Notes: a model not told the origin generated them from the sequence alone. Shown: positions 40,890-49,371, counted from the stretch's first letter. The stretch is DNA of 64,000 nucleotides from Streptomyces sp. 130 (GCF_007096885.1 NZ_VJNO01000019.1:1-64000); one strand, 5' to 3'. A program made the numbers and translations.

Positions 40890-41550
40890 AGTCCGCGACG
40901 GGCACGGTTCCCGGTTCCGGCTCGGCGGTCGCGGCGGAGTGCGCGGCGGCGGCCTTCTTGGCGCGGTTCTTGAGGACCAGCATGGAGGCGAGGCCGATCA
41001 GGACCGCGATGGCCAGGCCGAGGTAGGAGAACCGCTTGAGCCACGCCTCGGCGACGACGCCCACCGAGTAGATGACGGCCGTGGTGCCGCCCGCCCAGGC
41101 GATCCCGCCGAGCACATTGGCGATGAGGAACTTCCAGTACGGCATGTGCAGCACACCGGCCAGCGGACCGGCGAAGATGCGCAGCAGGGCGACGAAGCGG
41201 CCGAAGAACACGGCCCACATGCCCCACTTCTGGAAGGAGCGCTCGGCCATGCCGATGTGGCTCTCACCGAAGTGCCTGGGGAACTTCCCGCCGAGCCAGG
41301 CCAGCAGCGGCCGTCCGCCCTTGCGGCCGATGGCATAGCCGATCGAGTCCCCGATCACGGCGCCGGCCGTGGCGCAGGCGCCCAGGATCCAGGGGTTGAT
41401 GCCGTCGTGACTGGCGGCCAGCAGCGCGGCGCTGACCAGGACGATCTCACCGGGCAGCGGAATGCCCAGGCTCTCCAGCCCGATGACGGCGCCCACCAGG
41501 ATGTAGACGCTGATCGCGGGGACGGTCTCCAGCCACTCCTGGATGTGCAA
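40888..41550 (-). CDS. DedA-family membrane protein
   Basis: The 220-residue protein has about five to six hydrophobic segments and the DedA motifs: GLESLGIPLPGEIVLVSAALLA, GDSIGYAIGRKGGRP and FGRFVALLRIFAGPLAGVLHMP with the conserved acidic and Arg residues. DedA proteins are lipid scramblases or flippases, for example in undecaprenyl-phosphate recycling. This fits the nearby uppP and TVP38 genes of related function. TTG 41550-41548 is chosen because AAGGAA lies 7 nt upstream. Confidence 0.9.
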   Translation of the reverse strand: MHIQEWLETVPAISVYILVGAVIGLESLGIPLPGEIVLVSAALLAASHDGINPWILGACATAGAVIGDSIGYAIGRKGGRPLLAWLGGKFPRHFGESHIGMAERSFQKWGMWAVFFGRFVALLRIFAGPLAGVLHMPYWKFLIANVLGGIAWAGGTTAVIYSVGVVAEAWLKRFSYLGLAIAVLIGLASMLVLKNRAKKAAAAHSAATAEPEPGTVPVAD

Positions 41551-41643
41551 CGCCGTTTCCTTACGTGTGTTGTCCTGTCGCCCGCCGGACACTCATCGGC
41601 GCACCGCGGGAAGCCTACCCTCAGCTTCACGGAGGCGGACAGT

Positions 41644-41676
41644 GAGAAGGGCCGCCGGTGCCGGGCGGCCCTTCTC
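41644..41676 (-). terminator. Strong terminator downstream of the thioesterase gene
   Basis: GAGAAGGGCCGCC (41644-41656) and GGCGGCCCTTCTC (41664-41676) form a perfect 13-bp stem with a 7-nt loop, 20 nt past the stop of the gene at 41696-42148 and upstream of dedA. Confidence 0.85.
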
Positions 41677-41695
41677 GTCGCACGCGGTCCGCGGA

Positions 41696-42148
41696 TCAGG
41701 AATTCGGGCGCAGGGTCCAGACGACGGTCATCTCACCGGTCACGGCGCCGTCCCCGCGCCGGATCTCCACCGTCACCGGGAATTCGGGACGCTCGCCCGC
41801 GTCGAGTTCGGCGACGACATCGGCGGCGGGGCGGCCGAGGACGGCGGTCGCGGTGACCTCGCCCATGGCCAGCTTCTTGTAGCCGATCTCGGCACTGACC
41901 GCGAGCGGCACGGCCCGGGAGAGCTGGTCGCCGAAGGCGGCGATGACGATGGCGCCGCTCGCCGACTCGGCCAGCGTGAACATCGCTCCGGCGTGCGGTC
42001 CGCCGATGTGGTTGTGGTAGTCGGCCCGGTCCGGCAGGCGGACCACCGCGCGGTCGGCGGTGGTCTCCAGGAATTCGAGGTCGAGGGTCCGGACCATGGG
42101 AACCGTCGCGGCGAGCATGTCGCCCGCGGTCATCTGTTCAGCGCTCAT
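41696..42148 (-). CDS. Hotdog-fold thioesterase (PaaI/DUF4442-like)
   Basis: The 150-residue protein has the hotdog signature DYHNHIGGPHAGAMFTLAESASG, with the HGG-like loop and the conserved Glu in the long helix, and a C-terminal strand region. It would hydrolyse an acyl-CoA or acyl-ACP thioester; the substrate is unknown. It stands alone, ended by a strong hairpin. Confidence 0.85.
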   Translation of the reverse strand: MSAEQMTAGDMLAATVPMVRTLDLEFLETTADRAVVRLPDRADYHNHIGGPHAGAMFTLAESASGAIVIAAFGDQLSRAVPLAVSAEIGYKKLAMGEVTATAVLGRPAADVVAELDAGERPEFPVTVEIRRGDGAVTGEMTVVWTLRPNS

Positions 42149-42275
42149 GAAACGGGATGTTACTCACGGGTAGGCGTCTTGGCCATGCCTCCGCGGACAC
42201 GCACCGGCCGGGCCGCCGCCGCTCCTTCACCGTTCGCACACGGGGGCGGACGTAGCACGCCGGGCGGAGCCCCTC

Positions 42276-42281
42276 TATCGT
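42276..42281 (+). promoter_or_regulatory. -10-like box giving a leaderless mRNA
   Basis: TATCGT ends 8 nt before the ATG at 42290 and no ribosome-binding site is present, so the transcript of the following gene is probably leaderless. Confidence 0.45.
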
Positions 42282-42289
42282 TACTCGCC

Positions 42290-43375
42290 ATGTGGCCAGG
42301 ACAGCAGCCGCCCGGGGGCGAGCAGAACCCGCAGGACCAGAACCAGAACCCGTACCAGCAGCCGGGATACCAGCAGCCGAATCCCTATCAGCAGCCGGGA
42401 TACCAGCAGCAGGGCCAGCCGTCGGGCCAGCAGCCCGGTTACGGCTACCCGCAGCAGGGCGGGCAGGGGGGGTACGGGCAGCCCAACCCGTACCAGCAGC
42501 CGACGGTTCCGCAGTACGCGGTGCCCGGCCCTCCCGGTGACCCGCAGCCGGGCAACGACAAGAAGAGGACGACGGTCGTCGCCATCGTCGCGGCGACCGC
42601 GGTCGTGGTGGCCGCCGCGGTCACCGGTGTCATCGTGCTGAACAAGGACGACGACAAGGACGGCAAGAACGTCGCCGACGGCAAGAAGTCGTCCGCGCCC
42701 GTCAAGCCGTCCCAGTCCGCGTCCCCGACCGAGGCCAACCCGCGCGGCGGCGAGGACGCCAAGCCGCAGATCGCGGGCTGGAAGGTCGTGACGAACCCCA
42801 AGTGGGGCACCCAGTTCGACGTTCCGGGCGACTGGGAGGTGTCCCCGCCCGGCGTGCTGTCCTTCTTCGAGGACGAGAAGAAGAACGACGGCCTGCCGCT
42901 CATCGGCTTCACCGGGCCGGCGGACCTCAAGGAGAAGTGGTGCACCGACGACGCCGACAAGGACGGCACGGAGGACAAGTACAGCCTGGCCGGCGCCGGC
43001 ACCCGGGGCGCGCAGGGCGCCACGGACGCCGATGTGAACGCCCGTAACGAGGCGGGCACCTGGGCCTGGGCCGCGTTCGCGCAGCACATGCCGAAGAAGA
43101 GCATCAAGATCAGCGAGGCCAAGCAGTACACCACCAAGTCGGGCCTGACCGGCAGCCTGGTCACCGCGACCGCGCCCAACGTCACCAAGCGCTCGAAGTG
43201 CAGCAGCGACGGCAAGACGTACGCCTTCACCTTCAAGAACAGCAAGAACGAGTTCGCCTCGTGGGTGCTGTACGCCGCCGCGGACGTGGACGACGAACTG
43301 CCGAACGCGACGATCGAGAAGATCCTCAGCACCGTGCGCCTGGTGCCGGTGGTCGACTCCGACGAGGATTCCTGA
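42290..43375 (+). CDS. Single-pass membrane protein with Gln/Pro/Tyr-rich cytoplasmic repeats
   Basis: The 361-residue protein has an N-terminal low-complexity tail of PYQQPG/YQQPN repeats (about 10-80), one transmembrane helix (TTVVAIVAATAVVVAAAVTGVIVL, about 98-121) and an extracellular domain (about 160-355) that starts IAGWKVVTNPKWGTQFDVP and has two conserved-looking Cys. The layout suggests a type II membrane protein with a lipoprotein-like outer domain. Such proteins are common in Streptomyces but of unknown function. Confidence 0.85.
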   Translation: MWPGQQPPGGEQNPQDQNQNPYQQPGYQQPNPYQQPGYQQQGQPSGQQPGYGYPQQGGQGGYGQPNPYQQPTVPQYAVPGPPGDPQPGNDKKRTTVVAIVAATAVVVAAAVTGVIVLNKDDDKDGKNVADGKKSSAPVKPSQSASPTEANPRGGEDAKPQIAGWKVVTNPKWGTQFDVPGDWEVSPPGVLSFFEDEKKNDGLPLIGFTGPADLKEKWCTDDADKDGTEDKYSLAGAGTRGAQGATDADVNARNEAGTWAWAAFAQHMPKKSIKISEAKQYTTKSGLTGSLVTATAPNVTKRSKCSSDGKTYAFTFKNSKNEFASWVLYAAADVDDELPNATIEKILSTVRLVPVVDSDEDS

Positions 43376-43429
43376 CCCCGGTCCGGGAACTCATTTGCAC
43401 AACCGGGCGGCGGCCGCGATAGTCCCTGG

Positions 43430-44743
43430 GTGACCGAAGCAGCCGCCCCCGCCCCCCGCACCACCCGACCCGTCCCGGCGGGCCGCAACTACCGGCTGCT
43501 GACCGCCGCCTCGATCATCACCGCCCTGGGCACCCACGGCGCCCTGATCGCGGCGGCGTTCGCGGTTCTCCAGGCGGGCGGCGACGGCGGTGACGTCGGT
43601 CTCGTCGCCGCCGCCAGGACCGTGCCGCTGGTGCTGTTCCTGCTCATCGGCGGGGCGATCGCCGACCGGGTGCCGCGCCACCGGGTGATGGTCGCGGCCA
43701 ACACCCTCAACTGCGTCTCGCAGGGGCTCTTCGCCCTGCTGGTCCTGGCCGGTGAGCCGAAGCTGTGGCAGATGATGCTGCTCACCGCGCTCTGCGGCAC
43801 CGGCCAGGCGTTCTTCAGCCCGGCCGCCGAGGGCATGCTGATGTCGAGCGTCAGCGGCGAGCAGGCGAGCCGCGCCTTCGCGCTCTTCCGGATGTCCACC
43901 CAGGGCGCCGCGATCGGCGGTGCGGCCCTCGGCGGCGCCATGATCGCGGCGATGGACCCCGGCTGGGTGCTGGCCGTGGACGCGGCGGCCTTCGCGGTCG
44001 CGGGAGCCCTGCGCGCCTTCCTCGACGTCAGCCACATCCCGGCCCGTGAGCCCGGCGGCGGGCTGCTCGCGGACCTGCGGGACGGCTGGCAGGAGTTCAC
44101 CGGCCGCCCGTGGCTCTGGTCCATCGTCGCCCAGTTCTCCGTGGTGGTCGCCGCCGTCGGGGCCGCCGAGGCGGTCTACGGGCCGCTGGTCGCCCGCGAC
44201 GAGCTGGGCGGCGCCCGGCCCTGGGGCTTCGCGCTCGCCGCGTTCGGCGTCGGCAACCTCGCCGGGGCGCTGCTGATGATGCGGTGGAAGCCGCGCCGGC
44301 TGCTGCTGGCCGGCACGCTCTGCGTCTTCCCGCTGGCCCTCCCGTCGGCCGGGCTCGCCGTGCCGCTGTCGGCGACCTGGCTCTGCCTGGTCATGCTCGT
44401 CAGCGGTACGGCGATCGAGGTGTTCGGCGTCTCCTGGATGACGGCCATGCACCAGGAGATCCCGGAGGAGAAGCTGTCGCGCGTCTCGGCCTACGACTGG
44501 TTCGGCTCGGTGGCCATGGTGCCGGTCGCCACCGCGCTCGCCGGACCGGTCGAGTCCCTGGTCGGGCGCTCCCAGGCGCTGTGGGGGTGCGCGGGCCTGG
44601 TCGTCCTCGTCACGGGGCTGGTGCTGCTCGTTCCGGATGTACGCAATCTGACCCGCCGCACCGAGTCGGTCGAGGTGGCCGCCGCCCCGCCCGTGCCGCC
44701 CGCCTCAGCCGACGCGGAAGGCGCCGTCGGGCGGCTGGGGTGA
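43430..44743 (+). CDS. MFS transporter (DHA3/EntS-like)
   Basis: The 437-residue protein has about twelve transmembrane helices, beginning AASIITALGTHGALIAAAFAVLQ, with the cytoplasmic loop motif DRVPRHRVMVAAN after helix 2. The PLVLFLLIGGAIADR region resembles EntS-type siderophore or drug exporters. The GTG start at 43430 is preceded by GATAGT at 43419-43424 and no clear ribosome-binding site. The 3' end overlaps the opposing gene by 39 nt. Confidence 0.87.
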   Translation: MTEAAAPAPRTTRPVPAGRNYRLLTAASIITALGTHGALIAAAFAVLQAGGDGGDVGLVAAARTVPLVLFLLIGGAIADRVPRHRVMVAANTLNCVSQGLFALLVLAGEPKLWQMMLLTALCGTGQAFFSPAAEGMLMSSVSGEQASRAFALFRMSTQGAAIGGAALGGAMIAAMDPGWVLAVDAAAFAVAGALRAFLDVSHIPAREPGGGLLADLRDGWQEFTGRPWLWSIVAQFSVVVAAVGAAEAVYGPLVARDELGGARPWGFALAAFGVGNLAGALLMMRWKPRRLLLAGTLCVFPLALPSAGLAVPLSATWLCLVMLVSGTAIEVFGVSWMTAMHQEIPEEKLSRVSAYDWFGSVAMVPVATALAGPVESLVGRSQALWGCAGLVVLVTGLVLLVPDVRNLTRRTESVEVAAAPPVPPASADAEGAVGRLG

Positions 44744-45550
44744 CGCCACCGCGTCCTCGTCCGCGACCGGCCGGGCCCCGTTGACGAACGCGGCCAGCGA
44801 CTCCCCGTGCTCCACCCGCGCCGGGAACGCGTCCGCCGCGCACCGGCGGGCCAGGGCCGCCGTGTCGAACGGGACGCGGGAGGCGACGAGGACCACGTTG
44901 CCGAAGCGGCGCCCGCGCAGCACGCCCGGCTCCGCGATCAGCGCCAGCTCGGCGAAGACCGCCGCGAAGGTGGCCAGCTGCGGGCGCAGGAAGCCGAACG
45001 GCGGCCCGTCGGCCAGGTTCGCGGCGTAGATCCCGCCCGGGCGCAGCGCCCGCGCCGCCGCCCTGGCGTAGGGGACCGAGGTGAGGTGGGCGGGGACCCG
45101 GGAGCCGCCGAAGACGTCCGCGATCAGCAGGTCCACGGAGCCCGGGGCGGTCCCCTCCAGCCGGGCGCGGGCGTCCGCCGCGTGCACGGTGATCCCGCAG
45201 TCCGCGGGCAGCGGCAGGTGCTCCGCGACGAGGCCGAGCAGCCCGCGGTCCGCGTCCGCGACCTCCTGCCGGGAGCCGGGGCGGGTGGCCGCGACGTACC
45301 GGGGCAGGGTGAGGCCGCCGCCTCCCAGGTGCAGGACGTCCAGCGGCTCGCCCGGGTCCGCCGCGCAGTCCACGACATGGCCGAGCCGGCGGGCGTACTC
45401 GAACTCCAGGTGCTCCGGCGCGTCGAGGTCGACGTAGGACTGCGGGGCGCCGTCGACCGTCAGCAGCCAGGCCCGTTCCCGGTCCACGTCGGGGAGGAGG
45501 CGGGCGGTGCCGTGGTCCACGTCCCGGATGACGGGTATCGACTCGTTCAC
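44705..45550 (-). CDS. Spermidine-synthase-like methyltransferase-fold protein
   Basis: The 281-residue protein has the spermidine synthase fold: PQSYVDLDAPEHLEFEYARRLG at the N-terminus, LDVLHLGGGGLTLPRYVA as the nucleotide motif, and SVDLLIADVFGGSRVPAHL. Many actinobacterial members lack proven aminopropyltransferase activity, so polyamine synthesis is only a possibility. It converges on the MFS gene with a 39-nt overlap. Confidence 0.8.
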   Translation of the reverse strand: MNESIPVIRDVDHGTARLLPDVDRERAWLLTVDGAPQSYVDLDAPEHLEFEYARRLGHVVDCAADPGEPLDVLHLGGGGLTLPRYVAATRPGSRQEVADADRGLLGLVAEHLPLPADCGITVHAADARARLEGTAPGSVDLLIADVFGGSRVPAHLTSVPYARAAARALRPGGIYAANLADGPPFGFLRPQLATFAAVFAELALIAEPGVLRGRRFGNVVLVASRVPFDTAALARRCAADAFPARVEHGESLAAFVNGARPVADEDAVASPQPPDGAFRVG

Positions 45551-45561
45551 TCCCCCATTGT

Positions 45562-45633
45562 GGGGCGGGCCCGCCCCCGCCGGAAAACGGGGTGGGCCCG
45601 CCCCCGCCGGGAAACGGGGAGGCGGGCCCGCGG
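45562..45633 (-). repeat. Tandem GC-rich repeat downstream of the EF-Tu gene, possible terminator
   Basis: A 26-bp block starting GGGCCCGCCCCCGCCGG is present at 45567-45592 and 45594-45619 with one difference, and partially at 45624-45633. The first copy overlaps a perfect 16-bp palindrome, GGGGCGGGCCCGCCCC (45562-45577). It lies just past the EF-Tu stop and can fold into alternative GC hairpins. Confidence 0.6.
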
Positions 45634-45646
45634 TCGTGCGCGCGGC

Positions 45647-46816
45647 TCAGAGCAGCTCCGTGACCGTGCCCGCGCCGACCGTGCGGCCGCCCTCGCGGAT
45701 CGCGAAGCCGAGGCCCGGCTCCAGCGGGACGTCCCGGCCCAGCTCGACGGTCATGGTGACCGTGTCGCCGGGCCGCGCGACCGCCGCCCCGCCGAGGTCG
45801 ACGTCGCCGACCACGTCGGCCGTGCGGATGTAGAACTGCGGCCGGTATCCGGTGGTGACCGGGGTGGTGCGGCCGCCCTCCCGCCCCGACAGGACGTACA
45901 CCCGCGCGGTGAAGCGCCGGCTCGGGGTGACGCTGCCCGGCGCCGCGACGACGTGGCCGCGGCGCACCCGGTCGCGGTCGACGCCGCGCAGGAGCACCGC
46001 GACGTTGTCGCCGGCCTCGGCGGACTCCATCGGCTTGCCGAAGGTCTCCAGGCCGGTGACGACCGTCTCGATGTCCGGGCCGAGCACCGACACCCGGTCG
46101 CCGACGCGGACCGTGCCGCGCTCCACGGCGCCGGTGACGACCGTGCCCCGGCCGGTGATGGTCAGGACGTTCTCCACCGGCAGCAGGAACGGCGCGTCGG
46201 TGTAGCGCACGGGCATCGGTACGTAGGTGTCGACGGCGTCGAGCAGCGCCTCCACGGCCCCCGTCCAGCGCGGGTCGCCCTCCAGCGCCCGCAGCCCCGA
46301 CACCCGTACGACGGGCACCGTGTCACCGCCGTAGCCGTGCGCGGACAGCAGCTCGCGCACCTCCAGCTCGACCAGGTCGGTCAGCTCGGGGTCGCCGGCG
46401 TCCGCCTTGTTGAGCGCCACCACGATGTGGTCGACGCCCACCTGGCGGGCGAGCAGGACGTGCTCGGCGGTCTGCGGCATGATCCCGTCGACCGCGGAGA
46501 CGACGAGGATCGCCCCGTCGAGCTGGGCGGCCCCGGTGACCATGTTCTTGATGTAGTCGGCGTGGCCGGGCATGTCGATGTGCGCGTAGTGGCGGGTGCC
46601 GGTCTCGTACTCGACGTGCGCGATGTTGATGGTGATGCCGCGCTGGGCCTCCTCGGGCGCACGGTCGATGCGGTCGAAGGGGACGAAGGTGCCGGTGCCG
46701 CGGTCGCTGAGCACCTTGGTGATGGCGGCGGTCAGGGTCGTCTTGCCGTGGTCGACGTGGCCCATGGTGCCGATGTTGAGATGCGGCTTGGTGCGCACGT
46801 ATGCCGTCTTGGGCAT
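45647..46816 (-). CDS. tuf3: Divergent translation elongation factor Tu paralogue (tuf3-like)
   Basis: The 389-residue protein is a full EF-Tu with GTPase motifs G1 GHVDHGKT (19-26), RGITI, G3 DMPGH (80-84, normally DCPGH) and G4 NKAD (135-138, normally NKCD), then domains II and III ending FAIREGGRTVGAGTV. It is clearly diverged from the usual EF-Tu, and it lacks the fus/rps neighbours of the main tuf gene. This matches the extra EF-Tu (tuf3) described in S. ramocissimus and S. coelicolor, associated with stringent or stress conditions. The leader carries a long hairpin and a possible small ORF. Confidence 0.9.
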   Translation of the reverse strand: MPKTAYVRTKPHLNIGTMGHVDHGKTTLTAAITKVLSDRGTGTFVPFDRIDRAPEEAQRGITINIAHVEYETGTRHYAHIDMPGHADYIKNMVTGAAQLDGAILVVSAVDGIMPQTAEHVLLARQVGVDHIVVALNKADAGDPELTDLVELEVRELLSAHGYGGDTVPVVRVSGLRALEGDPRWTGAVEALLDAVDTYVPMPVRYTDAPFLLPVENVLTITGRGTVVTGAVERGTVRVGDRVSVLGPDIETVVTGLETFGKPMESAEAGDNVAVLLRGVDRDRVRRGHVVAAPGSVTPSRRFTARVYVLSGREGGRTTPVTTGYRPQFYIRTADVVGDVDLGGAAVARPGDTVTMTVELGRDVPLEPGLGFAIREGGRTVGAGTVTELL

Positions 46817-46868
46817 GGGTTCATTCCTTGGGATGCAAAGCGTGACGTGAGGACCCCGGGGTCCGGCC

Positions 46869-46911
46869 GACCCTCCCCTCGCGGGGTCCGCCGGACAGTC
46901 GGGGGAGGGTC
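46869..46911 (-). promoter_or_regulatory. Hairpin in the EF-Tu leader (possible attenuator or terminator)
   Basis: GACCCTCCCC (46869-46878) and GGGGAGGGTC (46902-46911) are perfect 10-bp arms; the intervening 23 nt contain a smaller GTCC/GGAC stem. The upstream arm (minus-strand sense) contains part of the small-ORF stop codon (46912-46910), and the EF-Tu start is 53 nt further on. Confidence 0.5.
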
Positions 46912-47044
46912 AGCTTCGGGCGCCGCCGAGGGGCGCTGCGGCAGCGGTGACCGCTGCGGCGACGACTGCTGCGAGTGCGCACACGGCAGCCTTCGGCGCG
47001 TCCGCGACTGCGGACGGCGCTGCGAGGAAGGCGTACCGGGACAT
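46910..47044 (-). CDS. Possible small hydrophobic protein upstream of the EF-Tu gene
   Basis: A 44-codon frame (MSRYAFLAAPSAVADAPKAA...) with an Ala/Val-rich hydrophobic stretch that could span a membrane. It ends exactly at a 10-bp hairpin, as several genes here do, which is the main support. The ribosome-binding site is weak. It could be a leader peptide, a small membrane protein or chance. Confidence 0.3.
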   Translation of the reverse strand: MSRYAFLAAPSAVADAPKAAVCALAAVVAAAVTAAAAPLGGARS

Positions 47045-47181
47045 GGCCCGATCATCCCCCACGGTCCGTCGGCCCGTCGAGCGAATTACGGCGGGCCGCA
47101 CGGGGATTGGGCGCGGGTCGCCGGGCGGCCGGCGCAAACGCATTACGGCGATCACACACCTTTGTCGGTTACGCTCCCCGA

Positions 47182-47892
47182 ATGCTCGACGTCGTCCCCG
47201 CCACCCGGCCCGCCCCCGGCCTCGCCGTGCGCTGCGCGCGGGTGCTGCTGTCGCCGTGGTCCCGGCTCTCGCTGCTGGTCGCCGTGCTGGTGGCCGCCGC
47301 GACGGCCGTGCTGCTGCTCGAACCGCAGCGGCTGCTGACCTCCGGGAGACTCGGGGAGCTGAGCGGCGGTTCCATGGCGGCGGTGCTCTTCGGACTCGCG
47401 TACGGCGTCTGCACGGTGGCGTTCGTGCCGCGTCCGCTGCTGAATCTCGCGGCGGGCGCCCTGTTCGGGGCGCAGGCGGGCCTCGCGGCGGCGATCGGCG
47501 GCACGGTGCTGGGCGCGGGGGTCTCCTTCCTGCTGGGCCGGGTCCTGGGCCAGGACGCGTTGCGCACCCTGGTGCGGGGGCGCTGGCTGCGGGCGGCGGA
47601 CGGGCAGCTGAGCCGGCACGGCTTCCGCTCGATGCTGGCGCTGCGGCTCTTCCCCGGGGTGCCGTTCGCCGCCGCCAACTACTGCGCGGCCGTCTCCCGC
47701 ATGGGCTATCCGCCCTTCCTGGTGGCGACGGGCCTGGGATCGATCCCGAACACCGCCGCGTATGTGGTGGCGGGGAGCGAGGCGTCGTCGCCGACCTCGC
47801 CCGCGTTCCTGGCGGCGATGGGCTTCATCGTGCTCACGGGGGCCGGGGCGGCCGTGGTCGCCTGGCGCCGCCGCCACCGCCTGGGCGGCTGA
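47182..47892 (+). CDS. TVP38/TMEM64 (DedA-superfamily) membrane protein
   Basis: The 236-residue protein has about six transmembrane segments and the SNARE-associated/VTT domain motif: LLNLAAGALFGAQAGLAAAIGGTVLGAGVSFLLGR, then LRLFPGVPFAAANYCAAVSRM. VTT-domain proteins move or scramble membrane lipids. It lies upstream of uppP on the same strand. TACGCT at 47170-47175 ends 6 nt before the ATG, so the transcript may be leaderless. Confidence 0.88.
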   Translation: MLDVVPATRPAPGLAVRCARVLLSPWSRLSLLVAVLVAAATAVLLLEPQRLLTSGRLGELSGGSMAAVLFGLAYGVCTVAFVPRPLLNLAAGALFGAQAGLAAAIGGTVLGAGVSFLLGRVLGQDALRTLVRGRWLRAADGQLSRHGFRSMLALRLFPGVPFAAANYCAAVSRMGYPPFLVATGLGSIPNTAAYVVAGSEASSPTSPAFLAAMGFIVLTGAGAAVVAWRRRHRLGG

Positions 47893-48076
47893 CGGCGACG
47901 GGGCGGGGCGCGCGGGGGTTGTCGCCGGGCGTTCACCCGGGGGCGATACGCTGCCCGCGACCGACCGACGAAACGGGGCCCGTCCGGGCCCTGTCCTCGC
48001 ACGACCGCAATCCGCACGCCTCCGGCGCCCGACGCCGGCGGCCGGCGCACGAGTACCCCGGGATGGCCCAAGCCCC

Positions 48077-48949
48077 ATGAGCTGGTTCGAATCGTTCGTC
48101 CTCGGCCTCGTCCAGGGACTGACCGAGTTCCTGCCGATCTCCTCCAGCGCGCACCTGCGGCTCACCGCGGCGTTCGCCGACTGGCAGGACCCGGGCGCGG
48201 CCTTCACCGCGATCACCCAGATCGGCACGGAGGCCGCGGTCCTCATCTACTTCCGCAAGGACATCGCCCGGATCGTCTCGGCGTGGTTCAGGTCGCTGAC
48301 GGACCGTTCGATGCGCGGCGACCACGACGCCAAGATGGGCTGGCTGGTCATCGTCGGCTCGATCCCGATCGGCGTCCTCGGCCTGGCCTTCCAGGACCAG
48401 ATCGAGGGCCCGTTCCGCGATCTGCGGCTGATCGCCACCACCCTGATCGTGATGGGCATCGTGCTCGGCTTCGCGGACCGGATGGCCGCCCGCGACGAGA
48501 AGGGCGGCAGGCACCGGGCCGGCAAGCAGCGCAAGACCCTGCGCGAACTGGGCGTCAAGGACGGCCTCATCTACGGCTGCTGCCAGGCGATGGCCCTCGT
48601 CCCCGGCGTCTCGCGGTCCGGCGCCACGATCAGCGGCGGTCTGCTGATGGGCTACACCCGGGAGGCGGCGGCGCGTTACTCGTTCCTGCTGGCGGTCCCG
48701 GCGGTGCTCGCCTCGGGCGTCTTCGAGCTGAAGGACGCGGGCGAGGGACACGTCTCGTGGGGCCCGACGATCTTCGCGACGGTGATCGCGTTCGGGGTGG
48801 GGTACGCGGTCATCGCCTGGTTCATGAAGTTCATCACGACCAAGAGCTTCATGCCGTTCGTGATCTACCGGATCATCCTGGGCCTGCTGATCTTCGTCCT
48901 GGTCGGCACGGACGCGCTGAGCCCGCACGCGGGCGAGTCCGCGGGCTGA
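48077..48949 (+). CDS. uppP: Undecaprenyl-diphosphatase UppP/BacA
   Basis: The 290-residue integral membrane enzyme dephosphorylates undecaprenyl pyrophosphate to recycle the peptidoglycan lipid carrier; overproduction gives bacitracin resistance. The motifs are intact: GLVQGLTEFLPISSSAHL (the catalytic Glu-rich E-x3-E region) and ALVPGVSRSGATISGGLLMG (Arg/Ser motif). ATG 48077. The gap 47893-48076 has GC-rich hairpins and a TACGCT box at 47947-47952 but no gene. Confidence 0.94.
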   Translation: MSWFESFVLGLVQGLTEFLPISSSAHLRLTAAFADWQDPGAAFTAITQIGTEAAVLIYFRKDIARIVSAWFRSLTDRSMRGDHDAKMGWLVIVGSIPIGVLGLAFQDQIEGPFRDLRLIATTLIVMGIVLGFADRMAARDEKGGRHRAGKQRKTLRELGVKDGLIYGCCQAMALVPGVSRSGATISGGLLMGYTREAAARYSFLLAVPAVLASGVFELKDAGEGHVSWGPTIFATVIAFGVGYAVIAWFMKFITTKSFMPFVIYRIILGLLIFVLVGTDALSPHAGESAG

Positions 48950-48997
48950 CGCGGTGTGCCGCCCCCGGCCGTGACCGGGGGCGGCACACCGCGTCAG
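48946..48997. terminator. Very strong bidirectional terminator containing both stop codons
   Basis: A perfect 23-bp stem: 48946-48968 pairs with 48975-48997 around a 6-nt loop. The uppP TGA (48947-48949) sits in one arm and the opposing gene's stop (48994-48996) in the other. Confidence 0.9.
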
Positions 48998-49371
48998 ATC
49001 TCCGGGTCTCCGGGGCCCTCGGCGCCGAACTGCTCGGCCCGCAGGGCGAGGTCCTGGAGCACGTCCGCCGAGGTCACGTCCGTCTGCCCGGAGTCGTGGA
49101 CCTGGGCCAGCATGGCGAACGCCAGGGTGAACGCCCCGACGAGCTGTTCCACCGCACCGCCGACCTCGCGTCCGACGACGACCACCACGTCCTCGACGGT
49201 GGCGTCCTCCGGGATGGCGATCCGGGGCATGGTCTCGTTGAGTAGGGCGGTCACCACGGTCGAGTCGGTGTCGGCGTCGTCGCGGTCCGGGTTCTCCTCC
49301 AGCAGCCGGCGCATCTCCCCCGCTTCGGTGAGGATGCCGACCACACGCTTCACCACTTCGCTCTGCTCCAT
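48994..49371 (-). CDS. Conserved-looking acidic protein of unknown function
   Basis: The 125-residue acidic protein (MEQSEVVKRVVGILTEAGEM...) appears mostly helical, without signal peptide or membrane segment. I recognise no family. ATG 49371-49369 is the natural start; the longer frame runs through promoter sequence. It ends in the shared terminator with uppP, which supports it being a real gene. Confidence 0.7.
   Translation of the reverse strand: MEQSEVVKRVVGILTEAGEMRRLLEENPDRDDADTDSTVVTALLNETMPRIAIPEDATVEDVVVVVGREVGGAVEQLVGAFTLAFAMLAQVHDSGQTDVTSADVLQDLALRAEQFGAEGPGDPEI

Noticed and set aside
45647..46816. Elfamycin resistance of the EF-Tu paralogue
   Set aside because: The classical resistance positions I could place (Gln124, Gly316 and Ala375 equivalents) appear unchanged, so there is no direct sequence support.
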